Shown: one piece after another, positions 8,548-16,631 of the stretch
Layout of the letters: each line of letters opens with the position of its first letter
Position numbering within the stretch: position 1 is the stretch's first letter
DNA from: Candidatus Cloacimonadota bacterium
GTDB taxonomy: Bacteria; Cloacimonadota; Cloacimonadia; Cloacimonadales; Cloacimonadaceae
Assembly: GCA_018433885.1 (NCBI GenBank)
Contig: JAHDQK010000037.1
Location: forward strand, 1 to 64,000
DNA length: 64,000 bases
Reading direction: 5' to 3'
Position numbers and translations under genes: made by a program
Notes under the pieces: model-generated
Seen by the model: only the letters and a program-made list of their open reading frames with translations
What the model was told of the DNA's origin: nothing
The model's database searches: none

Positions 8548-10593
8548 TTAAGAGAGTTTTTCCATCTCGATCAGCGGGATATTCAGCTCCTGGGTGCCCG
8601 GCACTACGAAGCGGCCGTCCCGGATGATATCCGTGCTCGTTCCATCGGCTTTCACCGCGCAAATGAAGCCCAGCATCTCGTAGGGCAGAGTGATGTCTGT
8701 GTGGTGCATCAGATATGCGTTTACGGGGTCTTCCTTGCGTTTGGCGGATTGCTCGTTATCCACTGCGATCATCTCTTTCCCGTTCACAAAGCTGGGATGT
8801 TCGGAATCTTCTTCGTGGCTGAAACAGGTATCCCCGATGGCAAAATGGGGTCCCATCTTTTCGATGATTAGAATGGGTAAAAGCTCCATGATGTTGTATT
8901 TCTTTGCCATTTGATAGGCGGCGGTGTTTGTGCCTATGGCAAATTCTCCGATGGGCAGGCTTTTATGCGGGAAAAGCAAGTTTTCGAACACATACTTTTT
9001 TGCCTCTTCGGGATCGGCGTAATTTGTACAGGAATAATCCTTTACCCAGCCATCTTCAAAGGTGATTTTCAGGTTATAATAGCGCAAATTGCCCAGATAG
9101 ATATCTTCCACATGCAGCACGCCGTTGGTTCCCTTCAGCACGGGGGAGGTAAACACTTCACCCACCGGGATGTTCACATCTGCCACACAGTTTTCAAAAA
9201 GGGTCTCGCGGGTGGGATCCTTAAGTGTGTGCATTTTCACCTTGATATCCGTCTCGTTTGTTCCCTTGCCTTTTACATGCACATAATCCGCGGTGTCCAG
9301 CACATCGATGATCTTCTGTTGAATCGTGGCATAGCGCGAGCTATCCAGCAGATTGATGCGCAGGGTATCCGCAAAGATCTCCGGGAAGCTTTCGCCGATC
9401 TCCGTGGAAGGGAAGGCGACGATGCAGAAACTGGCTTCATCCCTTTTGTAATAAGAATAATAGAGCTGTCCGCTACGCGCCTGAAGCTCGCGCATTAGCG
9501 TTTGTTGATCTTCAGAGAGCTTCAGGGTGGTGGTTTTGTTCTGCGGGCTAAACGGGGTTTCGCCAAAGAGTTCCACATAGATGGGACCTGCTTGCAGGGC
9601 GATCAGATCCTTCATCTCTTCCATTACGGATTTGGTGATCTGTAGGGAAGTCTCCACATGCTCCCGATCCAGGGTAAGGGCGGAGTCGTAACGATGATCA
9701 TAAGGATATTGGCGGTTTACGCCATTACCATGGGGCTGGGGAACCAAAGTCCGGATGCCCATACTATCCAGTTCATCGATGATCAGGCGTCCCAAAGCTT
9801 CCATGCCCATGGGGATGATCAGGTTCGCATATTTCTTCTTTTTATAGTCTTTTTTGGCGCGGACAAAGCCATCTATCCAGCTTTTTACCACGAATCTGGC
9901 AATCGCTGCCAGCTCTTGCGGAGGATAGTTGCGGATAAACTCTGCCATCTCCATATCGTATTTGCTCAGAAATGCCCCATAGCGATACATATAGCGCAAG
10001 TCGTCCAGATCGGCATCATGCACGATCTTATAAAAGTAGTCGTATTCAGGCGAGAAGCGCAGAGCATAGCTTGCCTGAACCATCAGCTCCAGATCCCGCT
10101 TGGATTCGCGTTTATAGATTTCGATAAGCGCATCCAGATCAGTTTTGTCTGGATGTTCCCACAATGCAAAGAACAGATTCAGGGTGTTGCGGATATTCAG
10201 GAAGTTGCCATCTATGCCCATGCGGCGGATGGATCCGGCATGTCCGCAAATTGCGCTGAGAAAGGGACCCAGGCTGTTGCCATAGAGCTTCACCGCGTAA
10301 TCCGGGTTTTGGATGCTGTAATCGTAGCCAGCCCCCGGCATCAGGTTTTCGTAGCATTTGTCATGCAGGGTTTCCAACTCTTGCTGAGAGGTATTTCGAA
10401 GCAGGGGATCGTTTTCCAAGATCCCCAGGTAATCCCAGGATAACAGCGCGGTCTTCTGATAATACTTGAAGAACTCCGCCAGCGGTGCCTGGGAAGGGAT
10501 GTTCAAGGCGCGTAGTCTATCTGCCAATGTTGCGCATTCTGCCTTGAAAGAGCCAATTTGTGCCACGATATTTTTGTAATCCAGAGCCATCAT
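8548..10593 (-). CDS. M29-type metallo-aminopeptidase with long N-terminal extension
   Basis: 681 residues, far longer than typical AmpS/PepS aminopeptidases (about 410). From about residue 255 (YANLIIPMGMEALGRL) on, the layout is that of peptidase family M29. It has the GTNETDI segment (444-450), a first metal-ligand Glu in PVGEVFTSP (E479), a second in IGEFAIGTN (E550), His in GPHFAIGDT (H583), and HTD (631-633). These match the two-metal aminopeptidase site. Residues 1-250 are a mostly helical region I do not recognise. No signal peptide, so cytoplasmic peptide trimming is likely, as expected for an amino-acid fermenter. GAGG precedes the ATG. Monocistronic, with its own terminator. Confidence 0.85.
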   Translation of the reverse strand: MMALDYKNIVAQIGSFKAECATLADRLRALNIPSQAPLAEFFKYYQKTALLSWDYLGILENDPLLRNTSQQELETLHDKCYENLMPGAGYDYSIQNPDYAVKLYGNSLGPFLSAICGHAGSIRRMGIDGNFLNIRNTLNLFFALWEHPDKTDLDALIEIYKRESKRDLELMVQASYALRFSPEYDYFYKIVHDADLDDLRYMYRYGAFLSKYDMEMAEFIRNYPPQELAAIARFVVKSWIDGFVRAKKDYKKKKYANLIIPMGMEALGRLIIDELDSMGIRTLVPQPHGNGVNRQYPYDHRYDSALTLDREHVETSLQITKSVMEEMKDLIALQAGPIYVELFGETPFSPQNKTTTLKLSEDQQTLMRELQARSGQLYYSYYKRDEASFCIVAFPSTEIGESFPEIFADTLRINLLDSSRYATIQQKIIDVLDTADYVHVKGKGTNETDIKVKMHTLKDPTRETLFENCVADVNIPVGEVFTSPVLKGTNGVLHVEDIYLGNLRYYNLKITFEDGWVKDYSCTNYADPEEAKKYVFENLLFPHKSLPIGEFAIGTNTAAYQMAKKYNIMELLPILIIEKMGPHFAIGDTCFSHEEDSEHPSFVNGKEMIAVDNEQSAKRKEDPVNAYLMHHTDITLPYEMLGFICAVKADGTSTDIIRDGRFVVPGTQELNIPLIEMEKLS

Positions 10594-10646
10594 TTAATCC
10601 TCGATGTTTACTAAAGATTCCTTTTGCTTTGTAAGCAAAAAATAAA

Positions 10647-10672
10647 GCCCGGATACGGTTTTCCTTCCGGGC
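10647..10672 (-). terminator. terminator after rex
   Basis: GCCCGGA and TCCGGGC form a 7-bp stem. On the minus strand it is followed by TTTATTTTTTG. It lies 12 bp past the rex stop codon and ends the long operon that begins at 19535. Confidence 0.8.
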
Positions 10673-10684
10673 TGCATAATCTGA

Positions 10685-11305
10685 TCAATGCTGTTCTGCC
10701 AAGCGGCGGGAAAGCACAGCCAGCGAGGCAAACATATCTACATATTCCACGATGATATCCGGAGGTACGATGATCTTGTGCGGAGTAAAGTTCCAAATGG
10801 CTTTGATGCCACTGTGAACCATGATGTCGGCGATCAACTGAGCGCTATCCGGAGGAACGGTGATGATCCCGATGCGCACCTTCTCTTTCTGCGCCATAGC
10901 GGTGAGATCCAAGGCGGAATATACCGGAACACCATGCACTTTGGTGCCGATCAATTCGGGATCATTATCGAAACCGGCAACGATGCTGAGCCCCCTTTGC
11001 GAGAACTCCTGATAACCCAAAAGCGCGCTGCCCAGATGCCCAACTCCCACCAGATAGCTGGAAGAAGTGTCGCTCCAGTTCAAGAGATCTTCTATCGCCA
11101 TTTGCAGCGGATTGATCTCGTAACCCGTCTTGCTTGCGCTGATGTTTGTATAGGCGATATCCTTGCGCACAAGGGTTTGATGGATATCCGAAAACACGGA
11201 TATCTTGGTGGCGGATACTTCCCGAAGCCCCGCCTTCTTGAGGCGTTTTAACACTTCCAGATATTGAGGAAGACGCTTCAGGGTGGATGTGGGTATCTTT
11301 TCCAT
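10685..11305 (-). CDS. rex: redox-sensing transcriptional repressor Rex
   Basis: Rex represses fermentation and respiration genes until the NADH/NAD+ ratio rises. 206 residues, the usual length. The N-terminal winged helix holds PTSTLKRLPQYLEVL and KISVFSD; the Rossmann half has the NAD-binding GVGHLGSALLGY motif followed by an acidic strand end (GFDNDP), and NFTP near the end. It starts only 10 bp after the 917-residue membrane protein gene and with no terminator between, so it should be on the same transcript as the five membrane-protein genes upstream. That is an unusual partner for rex. No clear Rex operator (TTGTGA-type palindrome) was seen at the operon start. Confidence 0.95.
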   Translation of the reverse strand: MEKIPTSTLKRLPQYLEVLKRLKKAGLREVSATKISVFSDIHQTLVRKDIAYTNISASKTGYEINPLQMAIEDLLNWSDTSSSYLVGVGHLGSALLGYQEFSQRGLSIVAGFDNDPELIGTKVHGVPVYSALDLTAMAQKEKVRIGIITVPPDSAQLIADIMVHSGIKAIWNFTPHKIIVPPDIIVEYVDMFASLAVLSRRLAEQH

Positions 11306-11315
11306 GAATTCCTCC

Positions 11316-14069
11316 TTATTCCAGCGGGAATTGGTGGATAAACCAACTGATGTTCAGGGTGGAAAGTATGGTTCCTACCAGAATTCCCAAGATAATGAAG
11401 AGCTTGAAATAATCCTGAGCCTTCAACATACTTACCATCTCATGGTTGTGTGAAAGATAAGCGCTGGCGGCATAGAATTCTTCGCCGATGAGAGTGTAAT
11501 CGCAGGTGGTGATGAAGAAGGGGATCTGAGTAACGGCGTCGGTTGCGGCAATCTGGATCGCCCCTGCTTGGTTTCCGGTTTCTGTAAGCAACAAAGCTTC
11601 GGCGTTGAAGAAACCCATATAGAAGATGGTCGCTACGCGTTCCCTTACGGTGATGCCATTCACGCCCGCGCAGAAGGGGAATTGGTCGTAACTCACAAAG
11701 AAAATGTCGTTCTGGTTAAATGAATCCGGACGTCCCATTTCGCTGTAGGAAGTGGAAATGATCTCCTGAGCCAGAGGCAAAACCATGTAATCGCAATGCG
11801 GATTGATCAGCCGGATGTCGTATTCGGCAGTTTTCTTTGCCACCTGCGCCAGAATCATCAAGCTGGCGATGGTGCACACCTCTCCCAAAGAACCCCAACC
11901 GGGAACAAACATCACGGGTCTGCCCATCTCTGTGGCGCGGCCAATGGCGTTGTCGATCTCTTGTAAACCGGCTATGGGGCGGATATAAACCTCTCTGCGC
12001 TTGGTAATAATAATGGCGTAGATCACCAAACCCACCAAAAGCAGCGAGGCAAAAAAGGTGAGCATCATAGACTTGTTGAACCACTGAGAGATGGGATAAA
12101 ACCACTGGTTGCCATCCTCTGTGCTATACACATCCGAGATCATGAAGCCGGATCTGGTGTCCGTCGCTACCAGGCGATACTGATATGTGCGCATGGCTTT
12201 TTCGCGCCAGGAGAGCATGATTCTGCGCCAGGCTTTGTCGCTTTTTGCGGATTCCGCTTCCAGATAGGCAGGGTGTTTGGTGATAAACTCGTATTCGCCC
12301 TTAAGTCGCTGAAGCTCCGCGCTGTTTTCCGGATCCGGATTATCTCTAAGAGCTTCTTCCAGCTTGCTGATCTCGTCGCGGCGATCCTGCATTTCGCGCT
12401 GAAAATCCGCCCTGCTGAGCGGAGCATCAAACATGTAGCCGTTCTCAGAGTCCATGGCAATACTGAGCCGGGGATCAAACAGAAAGCGGCTGCTTGCCGG
12501 GTCAAAACCCAAAATCGGGCGGAATGTGGTGGATTCGAAGGGGATCATATGATCGTAGGTGCGGGTAAGAGCATTGGCGCGGATGCCATTGGCAAACGCC
12601 ATATCGAGCTGGGAGCGGCTGAGAACATCGAAGAACAGCTTGCTGATGTCCTTCCCGTTCACAAAGGTGTTTTTGGGCTGGAATCTACGGAAATAATCGT
12701 TGTAGAGGATCTCCTGGCTTACCGTCTCAGGTTCCCAATCCTTGCTCTTGAGAAGCAATACAGATATCTCCGCATTGATGTGCTTTATGCCCTGGAACTC
12801 CGCCGGAATCCGCATCTGAAACACTTTGTCCACATACTTCTCGGTTACAGATCCGATCAACTTGCCATCCGAGGTCTTGAATACAAAGCGAACCTTATCC
12901 ACGGTGAAGTTTTCGTTGTCGGAGATCTCGTAGTTCAGTTTCAGCCGATTGTGCTTCTTGCTGGTGAACTCTGCCAAAGTGATGTAGGCGAGCGGTTTGC
13001 CAAACGATACCAGGATGTTGTCGCCTTTGTCGTTTGCCTTGTCCATCACCCGGAAATCCGGAATACCTGCAAGATCCTTGCGGGTAAGATGCCGATAGCT
13101 GTTTGCGGGGACGGCTGCCATTTGCCCGGCGTAATCCATGTAGGCGAGCACCGGGATATAACTTTCCGGCGGATATGCGCTGGCATCCAGCTCTACGCTG
13201 TGGTAATATGCCGAACTGGCACTCATATTCGGCAGTTCAAATAGCGGCATCGCCAGATCCATCCATCTTTCGGGAAGCTGGGCATCAGAGGTCATGGCAG
13301 CTTTGGGCAAAAGCCATCCCAGCCAAACCGCGATATCGGAGGCAGAATTGGGAGGCATCCACTCAAAATTAACCTTGTTTGTATCCGCTATATACGATGC
13401 GTGTAAGATCGCCGTGGCGTCCGGGGGGTTATCCTGAGGCACGATTTCCAACACATCGGCGGCGGGATGCACAATGCCCCGCTCATTCACAGCGGCAACG
13501 CTGTAATAATAGGTAATCCCTTCTTTGGGGATAGCGTAGATGCCATCGGTCTGGGTGATCTTCAGCCCCCAATAGTTATGGTCATCCTTTTTTACAAGTT
13601 TGGAACGCTTGTGGATGTTCGAGGCTTTAGTGAAGGCAAAGCTATTGTAACGATCAATCACCGAGCCCAAAAGCTGGGCATCGATGGGGAATTTGCCATA
13701 GATCGGGCTATCCGGGGATTGGTGTTTCTCCTTTTTCAGGCGCATGGGAGAGGTTTCGAATTCTATCAGAGGTTGATCCCCGGTATCGTAATAATAGAGA
13801 TAGGGAGCCAAAACTCCCAGCTTGGGATCCACTTCCAGATAGGTGAGCAGGAACAAGGAATCCGGGCTTACTCCACGGTAGATGTTGTATTGAATTATCC
13901 GGTGGTCTTTGGTGAGAGGCTTCCATTTCAAGATCACGCCACTGCCGTCGTCGTTCGGCATATCAGACACGCTAAACTCGGTTATCTTACCGCTTACGTC
14001 AGCGGCAAAAAGACACGTCGCACTAAGCAGGATCAGCATCATTATGCTGGCAAAAAGAGTTTTTTTCAT
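11316..14069 (-). CDS. large membrane protein, DUF6754-like, with FN3-like ectodomain (paralogue 2)
   Basis: 917 residues: signal peptide (about 1-23), fibronectin-III-like segments (a DDGSGVILKWKPL...YNIYRG module at about 25-70 and others), a long mixed ectodomain with a coiled-coil-like stretch near 545-585, a membrane helix near 640-660, then a conserved domain from IRPIAGLQEIDNAIGRATEM to TTCDYTLIGEE, and a final helix near the C-terminus. The RPIAGLQEIDNAIG domain is what I know as DUF6754; no enzymatic role is established to my knowledge. The gene at 16632-19535 is a full-length paralogue. Likely a two-helix inner-membrane protein with a big outside domain. Function unknown. Confidence 0.8.
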   Translation of the reverse strand: MKKTLFASIMMLILLSATCLFAADVSGKITEFSVSDMPNDDGSGVILKWKPLTKDHRIIQYNIYRGVSPDSLFLLTYLEVDPKLGVLAPYLYYYDTGDQPLIEFETSPMRLKKEKHQSPDSPIYGKFPIDAQLLGSVIDRYNSFAFTKASNIHKRSKLVKKDDHNYWGLKITQTDGIYAIPKEGITYYYSVAAVNERGIVHPAADVLEIVPQDNPPDATAILHASYIADTNKVNFEWMPPNSASDIAVWLGWLLPKAAMTSDAQLPERWMDLAMPLFELPNMSASSAYYHSVELDASAYPPESYIPVLAYMDYAGQMAAVPANSYRHLTRKDLAGIPDFRVMDKANDKGDNILVSFGKPLAYITLAEFTSKKHNRLKLNYEISDNENFTVDKVRFVFKTSDGKLIGSVTEKYVDKVFQMRIPAEFQGIKHINAEISVLLLKSKDWEPETVSQEILYNDYFRRFQPKNTFVNGKDISKLFFDVLSRSQLDMAFANGIRANALTRTYDHMIPFESTTFRPILGFDPASSRFLFDPRLSIAMDSENGYMFDAPLSRADFQREMQDRRDEISKLEEALRDNPDPENSAELQRLKGEYEFITKHPAYLEAESAKSDKAWRRIMLSWREKAMRTYQYRLVATDTRSGFMISDVYSTEDGNQWFYPISQWFNKSMMLTFFASLLLVGLVIYAIIITKRREVYIRPIAGLQEIDNAIGRATEMGRPVMFVPGWGSLGEVCTIASLMILAQVAKKTAEYDIRLINPHCDYMVLPLAQEIISTSYSEMGRPDSFNQNDIFFVSYDQFPFCAGVNGITVRERVATIFYMGFFNAEALLLTETGNQAGAIQIAATDAVTQIPFFITTCDYTLIGEEFYAASAYLSHNHEMVSMLKAQDYFKLFIILGILVGTILSTLNISWFIHQFPLE

Positions 14070-14133
14070 AATTTCCCCAATGCAGGGCTAAAGGATTTGC
14101 GGGCCATACCCGCCGCATGTGTATAAAGAAATA

Positions 14134-14162
14134 CCCGGCGTAGCCTTTTGAGCCACGCCAGG
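14134..14162 (-). terminator. possible intra-operon terminator or processing hairpin
   Basis: CCTGGCGTGGC and GGCTACGCCGGG form a long stem with two mismatched pairs and a 6-nt loop, followed on the minus strand by TATTTCTTTA. It lies in the 108-bp gap between the 200-residue gene and the second DUF6754-like gene. The weak T-run fits partial termination or mRNA processing. Confidence 0.45.
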
Positions 14163-14177
14163 AATCATTTCCATTAT

Positions 14178-14780
14178 TTACTTCAGGATACCAAAGACGT
14201 CGTTTACCAGGAACTGAATACGTCCGATCAACAAGGAGATACGCGCCATCACGGTAAGCCCGAAAGATGCGCCGAAACCGATCATCATGTACCACTTTCC
14301 TACGTTCACAAACTTGCCATAAACACCACTATGGGCCTTGGAGAAGAAGAAGTAGAGCAAGACCGCGATTGTACCCACAAAGATCAGGAACAGATTGACC
14401 GTCTCGATGGGAACCATCGCCTGCCGCATCTGAACCAATATGCTGGCATGGATACCCATCGGAACTGCCATACCCACTCCCATCATCGAAAACGCAATGG
14501 GATAGCGTGAGAGCCACGCCAGTTTACGGGAAAAACGGAACAGATACAGGATACCCATGATGGCGGGGATGATCAACACAAACTGATGTTTGATTACGAT
14601 AGTCTGCCACACATAGGGCACAAACACGCGGTTATAAGTATATACCAGACCATAGCCCAGAGAGATGCCCACGAGCATCTGTTCGGCTGCTTGGTAGAAG
14701 GGATTGTCTTTATAAAGGAAGGAGAAAATGCACAGAGTGAAAAAAGCTCCTACCAGATTACTGAATAATTCGAAACTCAC
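14178..14780 (-). CDS. polytopic membrane protein of the DUF6754/rex operon
   Basis: 200 residues with about six hydrophobic helices (near 8-22, 35-50, 66-81, 90-110, 125-146 and 163-185) and no recognisable enzymatic motif. Translation starts at GTG (14780) with GGAGG seven bases upstream. The next gene ends 11 bp before it, so the two are co-transcribed. I do not recognise the family. Its position between two copies of the large ectodomain protein suggests it forms the membrane core of a complex; this is inference. Confidence 0.75.
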   Translation of the reverse strand: MSFELFSNLVGAFFTLCIFSFLYKDNPFYQAAEQMLVGISLGYGLVYTYNRVFVPYVWQTIVIKHQFVLIIPAIMGILYLFRFSRKLAWLSRYPIAFSMMGVGMAVPMGIHASILVQMRQAMVPIETVNLFLIFVGTIAVLLYFFFSKAHSGVYGKFVNVGKWYMMIGFGASFGLTVMARISLLIGRIQFLVNDVFGILK

Positions 14781-14791
14781 TTCTTTCCTCC

Positions 14792-15973
14792 TTAGTTCTT
14801 TGCCGCACGGGCTTTTTGGATGAAGTAACCGATGTTACCCATGATAATGAACAGAATAATCATGATATGAGCCACGCTTTGGGCATTCATACCGATGCGT
14901 GCAACCTTGAATTTATAAAGGGTGTTGCGGGTGAGGCGATCGATCTCGCGATACATTCTTTCACCCATCTCAGTGCGCTGTTCGGGGCTGATCTCGGTGA
15001 TATCGATCACCATCATGCCTTCTTCATCTTTGCTGAGGCTTCTTAGGATATCGGTGTTTTCCGGATATTTCGCTGTAAACGCTGCAAACTCATCGGGAGT
15101 AAAGACTGCTCTGGTTTGGGTAGTGATGAGGGAGAGTTTTTTACTGGAATCGTCTTCCAAGATCTCTCTACCAAAGGGGCGACCGGGCAGGATTTTGTTG
15201 CCATCTTCGTCTATCTTCAGGCTATAATCGATTTTAGGATCGCGGTAGGCAGCGAAGATATCCACCAGTTTTTCATATTCGGCAGCGCCTTTGAGCCCAG
15301 ACAGCATACCCACCAATTGACCGGATTGCAGGTAGGGATACATATCGGCAGCCATCACCGCGGTTACGCCCACAGCTACGTTCAAACCATATTTGGGTCT
15401 GGCGTAGGTGATCCACATACCGCCGGCGGAGGAACCGGAGAATTCGATCGCCAGATTCATCTCGCTGTAGTTGTTGATCCCTCTCATGATGGGCAGGTTT
15501 TCCAGCTTGCGTCCCTCAGCGTCGGTATTCATGGTATTGGCGATGTTGTCGCCCATACCCAGCACCATGGCGAAGGCTTGGGGTTTATAACCGAAGTTAC
15601 AATAATCCACACCGCTCTGGATATCCGGGAATTCTTCTTTTACAGAGTTGATGGCATAGTCGATGATCGGTGCGCCAGCGGGAGTCCAAGTGAGGGTAAA
15701 CACCTTCACATTACGTTCGAAGGCATGGCGCAGGATAGCCACTTCCATGGGGAAGAGTTCTGGCATGGTGGCAGCGTCGTGGTAGAAACTCAACAGGATC
15801 GCGCGGTCTTCGCGGCCGGCAAAGCTATCGATCATCTGATACAGGTCTTCCGTGGGAGGGGTGGTCACGTTATCGGAGTTATAGGGTATCATCAGGGGAA
15901 TGATGATCGCCAAGGCTACCACGATGTAGATCCAACGGCGGTCCAGTTTCTGCATTCTTTCAAAGATTGTCAT
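14792..15973 (-). CDS. membrane protein with central soluble domain, DUF6754/rex operon
   Basis: 393 residues. One hydrophobic segment near 14-30 and one near 362-385 bracket a soluble domain. The soluble part starts with a segment of Rossmann-like look (RAILLSFYHDAAT, NVKVFTLTWTPAGAPI) and includes FSGSSAGGMWITYARPKYGLNVAVGVTAVMAAD, glycine-rich and highly structured. A charged helical stretch near 300-345 precedes the last helix. It does not match a family I can name. The two-end anchoring implies the domain sits on one side of the membrane. It is the third gene of the operon. GAGG lies eight bases before the ATG. Confidence 0.75.
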   Translation of the reverse strand: MTIFERMQKLDRRWIYIVVALAIIIPLMIPYNSDNVTTPPTEDLYQMIDSFAGREDRAILLSFYHDAATMPELFPMEVAILRHAFERNVKVFTLTWTPAGAPIIDYAINSVKEEFPDIQSGVDYCNFGYKPQAFAMVLGMGDNIANTMNTDAEGRKLENLPIMRGINNYSEMNLAIEFSGSSAGGMWITYARPKYGLNVAVGVTAVMAADMYPYLQSGQLVGMLSGLKGAAEYEKLVDIFAAYRDPKIDYSLKIDEDGNKILPGRPFGREILEDDSSKKLSLITTQTRAVFTPDEFAAFTAKYPENTDILRSLSKDEEGMMVIDITEISPEQRTEMGERMYREIDRLTRNTLYKFKVARIGMNAQSVAHIMIILFIIMGNIGYFIQKARAAKN

Positions 15974-15992
15974 AATATTACCTCACCTTGGA

Positions 15993-16619
15993 TCAATCGC
16001 CGCCCAGATATGAGCGTTCGATACCTAACAAGATTTTTAGTGATGTGGCCACAGAGCCGAGTCCCACACCCAGCATGATTCCACGTTTGGAAGCAAGGTT
16101 GGGGACGTCCAGAATCCATTGGGAGATCGCGGGTAAATGTCTGGAGATCTTCACTCCCAGAGGAACTTGCGCCAGCATCACCACGATCGCCGCAACGAGC
16201 AGCACAGTAGCTTCCGGGCTGCGGGCACGGAAGGCTTTGTATGCAGCGGATGCCATATAGAAAGCCAAGAGCGAGAACATCGTCGCGCTCATGGGCATCT
16301 GTACGTTTTCGAACATCCACATGAACAGGCTACCCTTCTGGATGCCGCCTACAAAACCTGCAATACAGGTAATCAGAAAGCTGCCAAAGAAGAAATAGCT
16401 ATATTGCCATTTGGGCGCTCTTCTTTTGATTTTGTTGGTATGCATCATGGTTAGCGAGATCACGCCCAAAAGCATCCCGAAGGACGAAGAGGCGTATGCC
16501 CAGGGCAGGTAGAATTGGTTGTAGAATACTTCCTGAAGCACATAGTGAGGACTGAATGCCCAAGCGACCCAGACCAAACCTCCAAGAATCACGATTAGTA
16601 ATGGAATTGTCTTCTTCAT
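15993..16619 (-). CDS. polytopic membrane protein, second gene of the DUF6754/rex operon
   Basis: 208 residues with about five or six hydrophobic helices, the first near 5-22 and the second near 38-60. A basic loop (NKIKRRAPKWQ) falls between helices two and three, which places that loop in the cytoplasm by the positive-inside rule. No catalytic motif was seen. GAGG precedes the ATG. It is 12 bp from the upstream large gene and 19 bp from the downstream gene. Family not recognised. Confidence 0.75.
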   Translation of the reverse strand: MKKTIPLLIVILGGLVWVAWAFSPHYVLQEVFYNQFYLPWAYASSSFGMLLGVISLTMMHTNKIKRRAPKWQYSYFFFGSFLITCIAGFVGGIQKGSLFMWMFENVQMPMSATMFSLLAFYMASAAYKAFRARSPEATVLLVAAIVVMLAQVPLGVKISRHLPAISQWILDVPNLASKRGIMLGVGLGSVATSLKILLGIERSYLGGD

Positions 16620-16631
16620 TGAAAACCTCGT

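Noticed and set aside
12273-13244. A 323-codon plus-strand frame inside the DUF6754 gene
   Set aside because: Antisense to a clear coding sequence with no recognisable motif or ribosome site.
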